Notes under the pieces: model-generated | Told to the model about the DNA's origin: nothing | Database searches by the model: none | Seen by the model: only the letters and a program-made list of their open reading frames with translations | Shown here: in pieces, positions 47,589 through 56,975 of the stretch | Numbering within the stretch: position 1 is the stretch's first letter | Layout of the letters: each line of letters begins with the position of its first letter | NCBI GenBank assembly: GCA_963738305.1 | Contig: CAVTVU010000001.1 | Coordinates: 310,001 to 374,000 of the forward strand | DNA: 64,000 nt | Source of the DNA: JBBRHQ01 sp963738305 | GTDB lineage: Bacteria > Actinomycetota > Thermoleophilia > Solirubrobacterales > 70-9 | Reading direction: 5' to 3' | Program-made: the position numbers and the translations under genes

Positions 47589-48854
47589 TTGAAGAACTTC
47601 CCAAACCAGCTCAACGACCCGGAGAAGTTCAGAAAGGCGCTGGAGGCGATCAGTGCCCTGCGGGACGCTGGCGACGATCCTGAGGACGACGGCGTACTCG
47701 GGGCCGAACTGGCGCGACGCGGCGTCTACAACCTAAGGGGTCAGGGGACGTTTACGCAGAGGCTTGCAGCCGAGCAACGCAAGCCTCCGCCAAGCCAGGG
47801 CACTCGGACAGCCGCGCGCGAGATGCGGCGGACTCTCCTGGCCCTCGGACTCCTGGGCGGACGTTCGGAAATCACCTCGACGGGCAAGGCGCTGCTTGCT
47901 GCCGCTCCAGGCAGCGACAGAAACAAATCGATATGGCGGCAGGCGCTCCTCTCTCTGGCGCTGACGGACGAAGCGGAGAATGTTTCCCATCCAGTCCTCA
48001 TCCTTCTCCGGCTCGTCGGTCAGCGCGCGATCCAGCACCGAGATCGGGATGGAACTCGCCCTCGAGGCCCGAGACGACACCGAGACGGAATATCCGTCGG
48101 ATGCTGAGGCTGATCGACCTATCGAGCGAGGAACGCCGTGCCGCGATCCCGATCACCAAGACACAACAGGACAACGCTCGCAAGATATTCCCGGCCCTAG
48201 CCGAGTACGCCGGCTTCATCGAACGCCAGTCGAGTCAGCACCCGTACACGCTGACGGAGCTCGGCAAGATTGCATCGGATACTGCGGACGGCGGACCACC
48301 CACTCCCCAACGCCGCCCTCCTCGGGCGCGCAGGCGGTCGTTCCGTGCAGCCCGCCGCTCCGTTCGCCGCGGAAGGGTGGGATCGCGGTCGCGTCCAGCC
48401 CGACGCCGGCGTCGGCGCCCCACACCCGAGGAGCAGGCGGCGGCCGAGCAGCAGCTCCATGAGCGCACAGACCGCCACGAGAAACTCGTCGATGCGGTGC
48501 TCTCCCGTATGGCACCTGGGTTTCGTTCGTGGGAGGACCCCTTCGCCTATGACCTCGTCACGGACACCGGGAGCGGGAACCTGTTGCTGTTCGAGATGAA
48601 GTCGCTGGAATGGGACGAAGCGACGCAGACGCGCCGCGCGATCGGGCAGCTGCTGTTCTACGAGGGCGTCGTGCTGCCTCGAGGACTGGCCGGACCGAGG
48701 CGTCGACCGAATCGTCGCGTATGAGGCTGCTGTTCCGGACTACTTGGCCGAGCTGTTGCAGTCGCTCGGAATTGCGGCTGTTTGGAACTCAGATGAAGGG
48801 TTGCAGCCACTCAACCCGCTTGGCGAGGAAGTGATTCGCCGGCTCGGGTCTTAA
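47589..48854 (+). CDS. Type II restriction endonuclease, PD-(D/E)XK, possibly type IIS (frame broken)
   Basis: The protein has about 420 residues. The N-terminal two thirds are winged-helix-like recognition segments (TRTAAREMRRTLLALGLLGG, RSEITSTGKALLAAAP, HPVLILLRLV, IERQSSQHPYTLTELGKIA), similar in pattern to AlwI/BstNBI enzymes. The C-terminal nuclease domain has SWEDPFAYDLV, NLLLFEMKSLEWDEATQTRR (Glu-x-Lys) and RRAIGQLLFYEGVV, ending EEVIRRLGS at TAA 48852-48854. Breaks lie near 48040, 48105, 48300 and 48685. The start is TTG 47589. It is convergent with the methyltransferase gene, 17 bases apart. Confidence 0.65.
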
Positions 48855-48871
48855 ATCCAGACCACGTCGAG

Positions 48872-50783
48872 TTAGTCGCGCTTAAGGACAACGATGCCGT
48901 GAGAGTGGGTGCCGCCGCGGTCTACTCGTCCGTGGGATTCGAGATTGGTCGTGTCCTCCCAAACAGTCCCGACTTCGGTGAACCCGGAGGCCAAGAAGAA
49001 CGGCGCGAGTAGCTCGGCCATGTCGTCGTCCTTGACGATCCCGACGTGGAACACAGCAAGCCCACCCGGCCGAACCACGCGGTGGAGCTCAGCGGTGATC
49101 CCGCCGTATGCGTCCAGGGTCCTGTGATGCTCGAGGAAGTCGTCACGTCTCCGCTGCTGCTCCTCGTAACTCCAACCGAGAAGCCAGTTCCGAAGGCGAT
49201 TCTGGCGGAGGAAGTGGGTCGAGCCGAGGAAGGGCGGCGATGTGATCACCACATCGACGCTCCCATCGGCCATGGGCAGCTGGGAGGCATTGCCGCGGTA
49301 GGACTTGCCGGCACGGAAGGAGGGCGGCAGCGCCGCGCTCAGAACGCGCTCGCACTTCGCCCGCAGCGCAGCCATTACTGGCTTGTATTCCTTCGGACCC
49401 TTCGGGGGGATGGGGATGATGTTGTGCGACCGCCGCGAGAGCGCGTAGGGGCGGTTGCCGTGGAGGATGTGCGCCAGGCAAGCGGTCACGAAAAGCGCGG
49501 CCTCGTCGCGGTGGAAGTTCTCGGACCGGGCCGATAGGAACTCCCGTGCGACTACGAGCTCCCGGGCGGTGCGCCGCTGGAAGAACTCGAGGATTTCAGG
49601 CTCCATCACTGCCTCCAGCTCTGTGGACGCCGCTCGGTGCTGGATCGCCTCCTCGAGCTCGGCCAGCAGGTGCTGCACCTCGCGAGCACGTGGGGGATTC
49701 ACTTTCGCCGAGGTGATCGCGTGAGCCAGACGGACTCAGATCATTCGAGACGGCGAGTCGCCCGCCCAGAGCCGCCTCAAACGGAATCGTCCCGGAGCCC
49801 CCGAATGGGTCAAGGACAACGCTGTCGGGAAGAGAGAACAGCTCTACGAGCACAGAGGCAAGAGCCGGCTTCATCTTCGAGGGGAACGAGCAGATAGAGT
49901 GCCGCGGGTGGCCCCAATTGCGAGCCGCCATCCCGTCTTGCTTGTAGGGGAGCTTGTCGAGAGCGCGTATGCGACCGTCGACGTCGTCGGGCACGCGCAC
50001 CCTCGTCGGAGGCGCCTTCGTCTGGGTCCGACCCTTCGGGCGCCGGAAAAGGAGGACGTACTGATGGTGGATGTTGGGGACGTAGGCGAACGGATACCCA
50101 TAGGGGTAAACGCCCTTGTGGGGCTGGTGGAGGATCGTCACGCCCTGAAGGTCGAGCCCGCGGCCGTCGAGTTTCGCGTAGAGGTCGCTGTGGAACGGAT
50201 AGAACTTGCCGCCATGCTTGAAGTCGCTGACGATAATCGCGGAGTACTTGCCCGGTCGTAGCTTCTGACCGCACTGAAGGAAGATGTCCGAGAGCTCGCC
50301 CAGGAACTCCGTGTAGGACTCGAGATTCCCGAGGTCACGGGCATCGTCTGAGTAGTTCTGCTCGAGACCTTCCGCCACCCGCACTTCGAGCACCTTGTGG
50401 TCCGGCCGCTTGTTAAGGATCGACCAATACGGCGGGCTCGTGATGATGAAATCGATGGAGGCGGACTCAATACGAGGTAGGGCATCGCGGATGTCCATAC
50501 ACCAAATCTCTTGCTCGGTGGCGTCGGGGACCTCTTCGGTCAATCGTCGCTGCCCAAGTTCAGCCCAGACAGGCGAAAGCTCGATCCCGAGACCTCGACG
50601 GCCCTCGAGGGCCGCTGCCTTGAGGGTGCTCGCGACGCCCATGAACGGGTCGAGAACGAGCATCCCCTCCTTCGTAAAGAACCGGATCAGGCGAGCGACG
50701 TCCTGGAACGAGAATGGAGCTGGATGAAGCCGCTCGTACTCCGTTTCGGGGTGTCCGGCACCGAGCCCGCGCTGGCGCCACAC
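48872..50783 (-). CDS. DNA methyltransferase with two catalytic modules (frame broken)
   Basis: The protein has about 637 residues. Module 1 has LDPFMGVASTLKAA (SAM site) and IDFIITSPPYWSIL (catalytic). Module 2 has VVLDPFGGSGTIPFEAALGG and VDVVITSPPFLGSTHFLRQN. Both are N4-cytosine/N6-adenine type. One extra base near 49735 separates the halves; corrected, NDLSPLAHAITSAKVNPPRA joins them. Two catalytic sites in one chain suit an asymmetric recognition site, where each strand needs its own methylation. Upstream codons in another frame (NTFNDLTGREWIQETVTVWR) suggest the true N-terminus lies near 50976, beginning MANRRTRQDA. Confidence 0.8.
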
Positions 50784-51069
50784 CGTGACGGTTTCTTGAA
50801 TCCACTCGCGCCCCGTGAGGTCGTTGAACGTGTTCCGCGGATCGACGATCCCCTTGTCGGGCCGATCGTCTCTTTACTTGCGGCCCCGGCCTCCATCCGC
50901 GCGACCTTACGGAGCGAGGCCGGACGGGGCCACGACGGGAGGGCGAGCTGATATGCGTCTTGCCGCGTTCTACGGTTGGCCATCGGAAGATCAAGGCTGG
51001 ACAAGGTCAAGTTCTCCCCTAGCTCATGATCTTGCGGTACCGAGGCTCCACAGATGCGTGCAGTTTGGC

Positions 51070-51314
51070 TCAGTAGAGCCATGGGTAGTCGGGTCTATCG
51101 ACGATCCTTCTCTTGCGGCGGCGATCCTGACGCTCGTTTGCCCAGCGCCCGATCTCACTGCGAAGCCAAAGCCGCGGCCGGCCGCGGCCCAAATCGACCA
51201 CCGGGCGCGGCATCTCTGGGTAGCGGTCGAGGTACGGCTTACCGTGTTCCGATGGGTCAGGCCTAGCAGCTCAGCGACCCCGTGGGCGTCTATCAGGTCG
51301 TCGGTGTCGATCAT
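51070..51314 (-). CDS. AlpA/excisionase-type helix-turn-helix protein (frame broken)
   Basis: The protein has about 81 residues. MIDTDDLIDAHGVAELLGLT, HRNTVS, then after correcting one indel near 51240 YLDRYPEMPRPVVDLGRGRP, RLWLRSEIGRWANERQ and KRRIVDRPDYPWLY before TGA. This is the HTH_17 winged-helix pattern of excisionases that bend attachment-site DNA. It is divergent from the integrase remnant 142 bases away. Confidence 0.7.
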
Positions 51315-51372
51315 CGGTGCGATTGGGGCGCGAGCCTACACGCGTACGCGGTTCCGTCCGCCGGGCGCGGTA

Positions 51373-51388
51373 GCTTACTCGCGTAAGC
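51373..51388. promoter_or_regulatory. Dyad between excisionase and integrase genes
   Basis: GCTTAC (51373-51378) and GTAAGC (51383-51388) form a perfect 6-bp dyad around TCGC, in the 142-base divergent gap. It is a possible operator for the excisionase protein. The arms are short, so chance is not excluded. Confidence 0.3.
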
Positions 51389-51456
51389 AATAGATCGGCC
51401 CCGGCGGTGCTGACACACCCCGGGGCCCGGCCAAGACCTACTCAGGAGGTCCTGAC

Positions 51457-51897
51457 ATGAACCAGCGTAAGCCTTCGCTGCTGGCCCAGGTTGCCGGTGA
51501 GGCGACGATCACGATATAGCAGGCAGCCAAGCTGTTGCGGGATGCGAGTCGGCGAGCTGCTCGCGCCGCGCAGCCTGGAACGGGCGATCCTGGGCGATTC
51601 GTACGAGGACAACGACCAGGTGTTCTTCCGGGAGGACGGATCGCTGCTCTGGCCGCGAAGCCTGACCCGCACCTTCGCGCGCCTGGTCGAGGCGACCGAC
51701 CTACCGAAGATCCGCCTTCACGACCTGCGCCACACGCACGCGACGCTGGCCCTCCAGGCCGGCGTCCACCCAAGGTCGTGCAAGAGCGCCTTGGCCACGC
51801 GACGATCTCGATCACGCTCGATGCCTACTCCCACGCGATTCCGGCGATGCAAGAGGATGCGGCCACTCGGGTAGCTGCGCTAGTCCGGTCACATTGA
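51457..51897 (+). pseudogene. Tyrosine recombinase (integrase) remnant
   Basis: AGGAGG (51444-51449) precedes ATG 51457, which opens only a 20-codon frame (MNQRKPSLLAQVAGEATITI) before TAG. GMRVGELLA (first catalytic Arg) then runs directly into LGDSYEDNDQVFFREDGSLL; the segment normally between them is missing. The end is well kept: LHDLRHTHATLALQAG (His-x2-Arg box), VVQERLGHATISITLDAYSH with the nucleophile Tyr, though a further indel splits it near 51774. Loss of the N-terminal arm-binding domain and the internal deletion should inactivate it. Confidence 0.75.
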
Positions 51898-51972
51898 CCG
51901 AGTTCGTGCTGCTCCAGCCACCGCACGACCAGTGGGTCTACTCGCGTGCTCGTAACCTGAGCAGGTGAGCCG

Positions 51973-53014
51973 ATGCCCGTAGATCACTCGCACATCGTCC
52001 CCGTGATGTACCTCCGACCTTGGACGGATGAGGACGGGCGAATTCAGATGGTCCTCGTCGAGCAGAGGGAGGCAAAGCTGATCGGAGTTCGAGACGCCGG
52101 GGTGCGCGGGGGTGGCTTCTACAAGCGGGAGCGACCTGATGGCGAGCGGTGCGACGATATCGAGACAATCTCGATCCAGGGCATCGAGAATGAGGCGGCG
52201 GCGATCTTTGAAAAGCCTGGACGCCTACTGGCCGCTGGCCGGCGACGACAAGGTGCGGATCGCGATGCTGGCGGCACTACAGCTCGTCCGCGGCCCGCGC
52301 TTCTTCGAATGGCACGACAACTTTGCCGTCGAGAATCTCGCGCGCTATCGCGCTGAGGGACGATTCGCACCCAAACCGGGAATCGGGGCCGCGGAGGAAG
52401 AGATACATCGGGCCACCTTAGAGCGGGCCACCGGCAGTACCGATCGTCTTATCGCGATGCTCCGGCTGACCGCCAAGATGGCGAGCGCGCTGGGATCGAT
52501 GAACTGGAGCCTGCTCGGGTTCGACTCGCCGGTCCTGGCCACGTCCGATCACCCTGTCGCAGCGTGGCCACCCTCTGCGACCGGCAGACCTGCGCAGGTT
52601 GCGCTCGTGCAGCAGATCGGCGTCGGTAACGTGCTCGAGTTCCGCTATCCCGTCAGCCCGACCGCCGCCGTCCTGATGACGTGGCGTGACCGCGCAGATG
52701 GGGACCGGTCGCTCGTCGGCAAGACCCACCACGCGGAGAACCTCAATGCCTTCACGATCGTGCAAGCCGAGATGCAATGGTTCTACAAGGCGGGAGCTCG
52801 GCGTCCGCGCCAGCGCTCGGGTGACTGGTTGCCGCTCGCGCCTGAGCTAATTCCCGGCTACTCGATCTACGAAGCGGCTTACTGCCAGCGTCGACAGCGG
52901 ATCCTCGCGGACCTCAACAGCCGCGTCGGCGAGCGGATCGAGGAGTCGCTGGAAGCGAGGATCCACCACATCCCCCATGCCCGCGAGTCCAAGCCGAGCC
53001 GATCGGCCGCTTGA
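51973..53014 (+). CDS. DUF4238-family protein (frame broken once)
   Basis: The protein has about 346 residues. MPVDHSHIVPVMYLRPWTDE matches the DUF4238 start (His and Tyr-Leu-Arg motif). One extra T near 52210 shifts the frame; corrected, AIFKSLDAYWPLAGDDKVRI continues to LQLVRGPRFFEWHDNFAVEN, WSLLGFDSPVLATSDHPVAA and the C-terminal TAAVLMTWRD. The function of the family is unknown. It lies between the integrase and the right repeat, as element cargo. Confidence 0.7.
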
Positions 53015-53131
53015 CCGACTGCGCCGTTGATTGCCTCGGAATGAGTCCTGGCTGACCCGGGTTGCGCAAGACGGCCGGGAATACCAGACGGCTTTCACGG
53101 ATGCAGACGCCAAGCCGCCATGATCATCCGG

Positions 53132-53150
53132 GTTTGCAATCCGTTTGCAG
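53132..53150. repeat. Tandem GTTTGCA motifs, right end (arm-type sites suspected)
   Basis: GTTTGCAA (53132-53139) and GTTTGCAG (53143-53150) repeat with the same 11-base period and orientation as the left pair. They lie 66 bases inside the right repeat. Presence at both ends supports a role in recombination rather than in transcription. Confidence 0.5.
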
Positions 53151-53202
53151 ATCGGGGTCCAGGCGCGGCTCGGGGCCCCGGTAATCCGCTTGCCGAAGCC
53201 CC

Positions 53203-53523
53203 TCAGAACCCGAGCGCGAACTTGGCGTCCTCGGACATCATCTCCGGGGACCAGGGCGGGTCGAAGACCATCTTCGGGTGGACGGCGCTGACGCCCTGGA
53301 GGTCGCCGACGAACTCGCTGCATCTGCTCGGAGACCTGGGGGCCGATCGGGCAGGCGGGAGTGGTCAGGGTGAAGGTGACGTAGACGTCGGTGTCCTCGA
53401 TCTCGACGTCGTAGACGAGGCCGAGGGAGACGAAGTCGAGCCCCAGCTCGGGGTCGATCACCTCCTCGAGCGCCTCGATCACGTCGTCTTCGCTCGCACC
53501 GCCGCTGCTTCGTTCTCGGCCAT
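53203..53523 (-). CDS. SufT/PaaD-like (MIP18/DUF59) Fe-S assembly protein (frame broken); element target gene
   Basis: The protein has about 105 residues. DDVIEALEEVIDPELGLDFV, SLGLVYDVEIEDTDVYVTFT and LTTPACPIGPQVSEQMQEFV are the DUF59 signatures, with the conserved Cys in ACP. The C-terminus is DPPWSPEMMSEDAKFALGF. Extra bases lie near 53330 and 53500. Family members help mature Fe-S proteins. The last codons are supplied by the integrative element, and a synonymous copy of the original end lies at 47374-47408. Confidence 0.85.
53216..53240. repeat. Right attachment repeat (attR core)
   Basis: 25 bases identical to 47387-47411, lying in codons for SEDAKF of the SufT-like gene and 13 bases from its stop. 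The distance between repeat starts is 5829 bases, the size of the element. Confidence 0.75.
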
Positions 53524-53572
53524 GCCGACAATGGTAGCCGTGGGCCCGCACCGGCTTCTCTAGGCTTTCCGC

Positions 53573-54154
53573 GTGGCGTCTTCCTGATCGTGCTCTTCAT
53601 CGTCGTGCCGATCGCGGAGCTCTACGTGATCATCAAGGTCGGCGAGGCGATCGGGTGCCTGCCGACCCTGGCGATCCTGCTCGCCGACGCCCTGCTCGGC
53701 TCGCTGCTGCTGCGCCACCAGGGCCGCTCCGCCTGGCGCCGCTTCAACAAGGCGCTCGAGGAGCGCCGCTTCCCCGGCCGCGAGGTCGCCGACGGGGTCG
53801 CGATCACGGTCGGCGGCACGCTCCTGCTCACCCCCGGCTTCATCACCGACATCTTCGGGCTGATCCTGCTGATCCCGCCACGCAGGGCGGTCGTCCGCAG
53901 GCTCGGATGGTCGTTCATCGGCTGGCGCTACAAGGTGGTCGGCGGCGCCGCCGGCTGGGGGTATGAGCGCATGCGACGCTCCGGGCGGCCGAAGCGGGAG
54001 CCGCGCGCCCGGCGGCCCGCCGCCGGGACCCGGCGCCCCTACGACGTCGAGGGAACCGCGCACGAGGTCCCGGCCAACGGCACCGCTCGGTCGAGCGCGA
54101 CCCGCCGGCGGCGAGGGCGGCGAGGGCGAGCGGCCGGCGCTCCCGCCGAAGTGA
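53573..54154 (+). CDS. fxsA: FxsA-family membrane protein (frame broken)
   Basis: The protein has about 193 residues. Membrane helices IVVPIAELYVIIKVGEAIG and LPTLAILLADALLGSLLL, then the FxsA motif LLLTPGFITDIFGLILLIP. A charged cytoplasmic tail ends GEGERPALPPK. FxsA in E. coli relieves F-plasmid exclusion of phage T7; its normal role is unclear. Indels near 53583 and 54100 affect the start and tail. GTG 53573 is the probable start, divergent from the SufT-like gene 49 bases away. Confidence 0.82.
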
Positions 54155-54918
54155 GCGGGTTCGACCTCCTCGATCCCGATCGCGGGATCTTCGCCAGCGC
54201 CCACTCCGGCCGCGGAGCGGTCGTCTTCCAGGGCTCCGACGTGCTGGCCGCCGGCGCGGCCGACGGCCTCGCTCGGCGAGGAGCTGCGCTCGCTGCGATT
54301 CGGGGAGCGGCGGCACTGCGCTCGAGCCTCGAGCTGGACGGCTCCGGCGCCCTCGGCTCGGATCGACGGGAGACGCCTCGTCAGGAGCCGCTGACCGCTG
54401 GCCCGCGCCAGGGCGCCCTGCGAGCGCGACGAGCAGAGGTCGAGCTCGTCTGCCCCGCAGTCGAGGTCGACTCGCCGCGCCGCCCCGCCCGGCGCAGGTG
54501 ATGCGCTCGATCGCCGTCGTCCTCGCCGACGGGGCGCTGCTGGCGCTCTCCGCGCTGGCGCGCGGCGCGCCGCCGGCCACGGCGAGGAGGAGATCTCGGC
54601 CGTGCTGGCCGAGCCCGAGGATCCGGCGACCGGCTTGCCGAGCCCGGGCATCCGGCGGCCGAGCGCCCCGGACAGCTCCGCTTCGGCGAAGCGCTGCTCT
54701 CGACCGAGTACGACGCCGAGGGCCGCCAGCGGCGCGCCAACCTGGAGCTGTGGCCGCCGGAAGAGGGCGGCGAGGCTCCGATGCGCGGCGCCGGCACGCT
54801 GATCTGCGGCGCCACCGCTCGAGATCGAGGATCGGCGGATCGACATCGCCTTCTTCCGCTGGTCGATCGACGGCCGACCCGGGCCTCGGCCGCTACGAGA
54901 TCGTCGAGCCCCCGTTGA
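54151..54918 (+). CDS. Hypothetical protein (many frame breaks)
   Basis: The region reads as one gene of about 250 codons in fragments: VSGFDLLDPDRGIFASAHSG, RGAVVFQGSDVLAAG, LRFGEALLSTEYDAEGRQRR, ANLELWPPEEGGEAPMRGAG, IDIAFFRWSIDGRPGLGRYE, ending near IVEPPL. The GTG at 54151 overlaps the fxsA stop (GTGA), and the end overlaps the TTG of the HAD gene. At least six indels make the full sequence unreliable. I do not recognise the family. Confidence 0.45.
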
Positions 54919-55564
54919 GCGTCGACCGCGATCGTCTCGGACTTCGGCGGCGTGCTGACAACTCCGCTGGTGCAGTCCTTCGCGGCCGTGCAGGACCGCG
55001 ACCGGGATCCCGATGGAGTCGCTCGGCCTGGCGATGGGCAGGATCGCCGAGCGGACCGGCGCGCCACCCGCTGTACGAGCTCGAGACCGGCAAGGTCAGC
55101 GAGGCGGACTTCCTCGAGCGAGCTGGCCGACGAGCTGGAGCCGCGACCTCGGCCACCGCCCCGAGATGCATCGCTTCAGCGAGCTCTACTTCGAGGCGCT
55201 GGAGCCCAAACTAGCCGATGATCGAGCTGATGCGCGAGCTGGGCGGCGGCGGCCGCACGATGGCGCTGCTGACCAACAACGTGCGCGAGTGGGAGCCGCG
55301 CTGGCGCGCGATGCTGCCGGTGGACGAGATCTTCGGGACCGTCGTCGACTCGGCCTTCGTCGGCTGCCGCAAGCCCGACCCCGAGATCTACGGGATCACC
55401 CTGGAGCGGATCGGCGCACGAGCGGCTCGGACTGCCTCTTCGTCGACGACGTGGCCGAGAACTGCGCCACCGCCCGTGAGCTGGGGATGGCGGCGGTCCA
55501 CTTCCAGCACAACGACCAGGCGATTCCCGAGATCCGCGCGGCGCTGGGGTTACCTGTCGCCTAG
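54915..55564 (+). CDS. HAD-family phosphatase (Acad10-like; frame broken)
   Basis: The protein has about 215 residues. Motif I is SDFGGVLTTPLVQSF, motif II LLTNNVREWEPRW, motif III GCRKPDPEIYGITLERIG, motif IV LFVDDVAENCATARELGMAA. DFGGV in place of DxDG is usual for the HAD-IA3/Acad10 group. Several one-base indels split it into four frames. It would hydrolyse a small phosphorylated metabolite. Start TTG 54915 is the best guess. Confidence 0.75.
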
Positions 55565-55565
55565 G

Positions 55566-55682
55566 CTATCCGCCGCCTGGGCGAGCCTCGTCGAGGTACT
55601 TCTTCAGATCCTTGATGAGAAGGATCAGCTGGAGCGGATCGGTCGGAGCCTTCTCAAATCCGAAGCGAAGCGGCTTGCGCAT
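55566..55682 (-). CDS. Candidate 38-residue small protein
   Basis: ATG 55682 to TAG 55568-55566 encodes MRKPLRFGFEKAPTDPLQLI and then LLIKDLKKYLDEARPGGG, a plausible amphipathic helix with a normal ratio of charged to hydrophobic residues. No plus-strand alternative in this stretch looks coding. Only sequence plausibility supports it. The rest of the gap to 55938 holds nothing I can support. Confidence 0.3.
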   Translation of the reverse strand: MRKPLRFGFEKAPTDPLQLILLIKDLKKYLDEARPGGG

Positions 55683-55938
55683 GCCGCGAGTGCCGGAGCA
55701 ACCACGTCGTGAGCGATTCCTCTCCGCAGTCGAATTCCTCCAGCCGATGCTTTGCGCGCAACGGCTCGGGGCGGGTGTAGGCCAATGCCTACCTCGCTCT
55801 ATTCGAAGACGCTGGGCTTCGAGTAGAGCTCGCGAAGGCCAGCCGGGACTCGAGGCGGCCGGCTCAGGCCCAGCAACCCGCGATCGGGAGCCCAGAATGC
55901 GGGACCTCCCCGGGAGTCATGGCCGTATCTAGAAAGAA

Positions 55939-56502
55939 ATGGCCCAAACACGCATTTTCGTCCCCGTCGGCGTGCTTGTCCTCGGCGCCGTGATCTTCGC
56001 CCTCGCATTGGGATCGTCCGCTCCGGCGGCGCGCTCGATCTGGAAGCCCTACTCGGTGCCTGAGTACGGGCTCACCGGCAGCATCCCGCCGGGATGGCAC
56101 TTGGCGAGTAGAGCGCTCGTGCCAAAGATGCTCAATCCACGGGAGGTCCTTTCGCTCGGAACGGGGCCGCTGCCGGTCGGCGGAGGAGGCAATTGCGGTG
56201 CCTATCCGATCAAGGCGATCGAGGCGATGGGCCCGAAGGACGCGATCATCTCGATCCAGGAGAGGAGAGGTGCGTTGGGTGACTATCCGCCTCGACCGAA
56301 GCACTTCGGGCTTCGGAGCCTGCGCCCGACTTCCGGCGCGAGGCGCATCGCCCACGTGATGGGGTACGTCACCACCAACGTCTTCTTCCGCGACAGCGGC
56401 CGAGCCTTCACCGCGATGATCGCCACGCGTCGGCCCGCCTCCTCGCCGCTCCGCCGGCGGCTCGGCCGGATCCTCGACCGCCTGGAGATCTCACCGGACT
56501 GA
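55939..56502 (+). CDS. Membrane-anchored or secreted protein of unknown function
   Basis: The 187-residue protein is intact, ATG 55939. The N-terminal helix VPVGVLVLGAVIFALALGSS is an uncleaved anchor or signal. The rest (YGLTGSIPPGWHLASRALVP, REVLSLGTGPLPVGGGGNCG, KDAIISIQERRGALGDYPPR) resembles small extracytoplasmic proteins of unknown role in this group. It is not overlapped by its neighbours. Confidence 0.65.
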   Translation: MAQTRIFVPVGVLVLGAVIFALALGSSAPAARSIWKPYSVPEYGLTGSIPPGWHLASRALVPKMLNPREVLSLGTGPLPVGGGGNCGAYPIKAIEAMGPKDAIISIQERRGALGDYPPRPKHFGLRSLRPTSGARRIAHVMGYVTTNVFFRDSGRAFTAMIATRRPASSPLRRRLGRILDRLEISPD

Positions 56503-56520
56503 CGCAGCTGCGGCTGGGGT

Positions 56521-56975
56521 CTAGTTGTCGGAGCCGGCGCGGTCCCAGACGTAGAGGTCGACCGCCTCGACCGCCAGCTCCATCAGCCGCGGCGGCGAGA
56601 GCCAGTCGAGCACGTCTCCAGGGCGCGCTCCTCGGTGACCCCCGCGTCGACCGCGTCCTCGCCGCGGAAGCCGGCGGCGAGCTTCAGCGCCTCGCGGCGG
56701 TTCTCGCCGAGCGAGCCGAAGGCGCCCATCAGGAAGTCGCGGTTGGGGACCGGGTGGCCGACCTCGAGCGAGCCGTGCCAGGCGGCGAGCATCGAGAGGT
56801 CGTGCTCGTCGAGCTCGGCGAGCGCCTTCGCGTAGTGGGCCTCCAGCTCGTCGTCGGGGATCTCGTCGACCCAGGCGCGGACGGCCTCGCCGAGCAGCTG
56901 GCGGCGGGCCTCGCGGCCGATCGAGTCGGCGATCGCGCGGATCGCGTCGGCTGGGTCGACGAAGCAAAGGGCCAT
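56521..56975 (-). CDS. Conserved hypothetical helical protein (frame broken)
   Basis: The protein has about 150 residues. ALCFVDPADAIRAIADSIGR, LLGEAVRAWVDEIPDDELEA, HDLSMLAAWHGSLEVGHPVP and, after an indel near 56620, SPPRLMELAVEAVDLYVWDR. It is all-helical and acidic, with no domain I recognise. It is convergent with the preceding gene and divergent from the AddB-like gene by about 140 bases. Confidence 0.55.

Larger units (their letters stand above)
47387..53240. mobile_element. 5.8-kb integrative element in the 3' end of a SufT/PaaD-like gene
   Basis: Identical 25-bp repeats bound the segment. The right repeat lies in the last codons of the SufT-like gene; the left carries the same C-terminal peptide with synonymous changes. 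This is the pattern left when an element recombines into a coding 3' end and restores it. Inside are a restriction enzyme, a two-module methyltransferase, an AlpA-type excisionase, a tyrosine recombinase remnant and a DUF4238 gene. Base composition is less G+C-rich than the flanks. With the integrase truncated it is probably not self-mobile. Confidence 0.75.

Noticed and set aside
48872..50783. Two independent methyltransferase genes
   Set aside because: Deleting one base near 49735 joins them into one continuous protein, with no start signal at the head of the second module.
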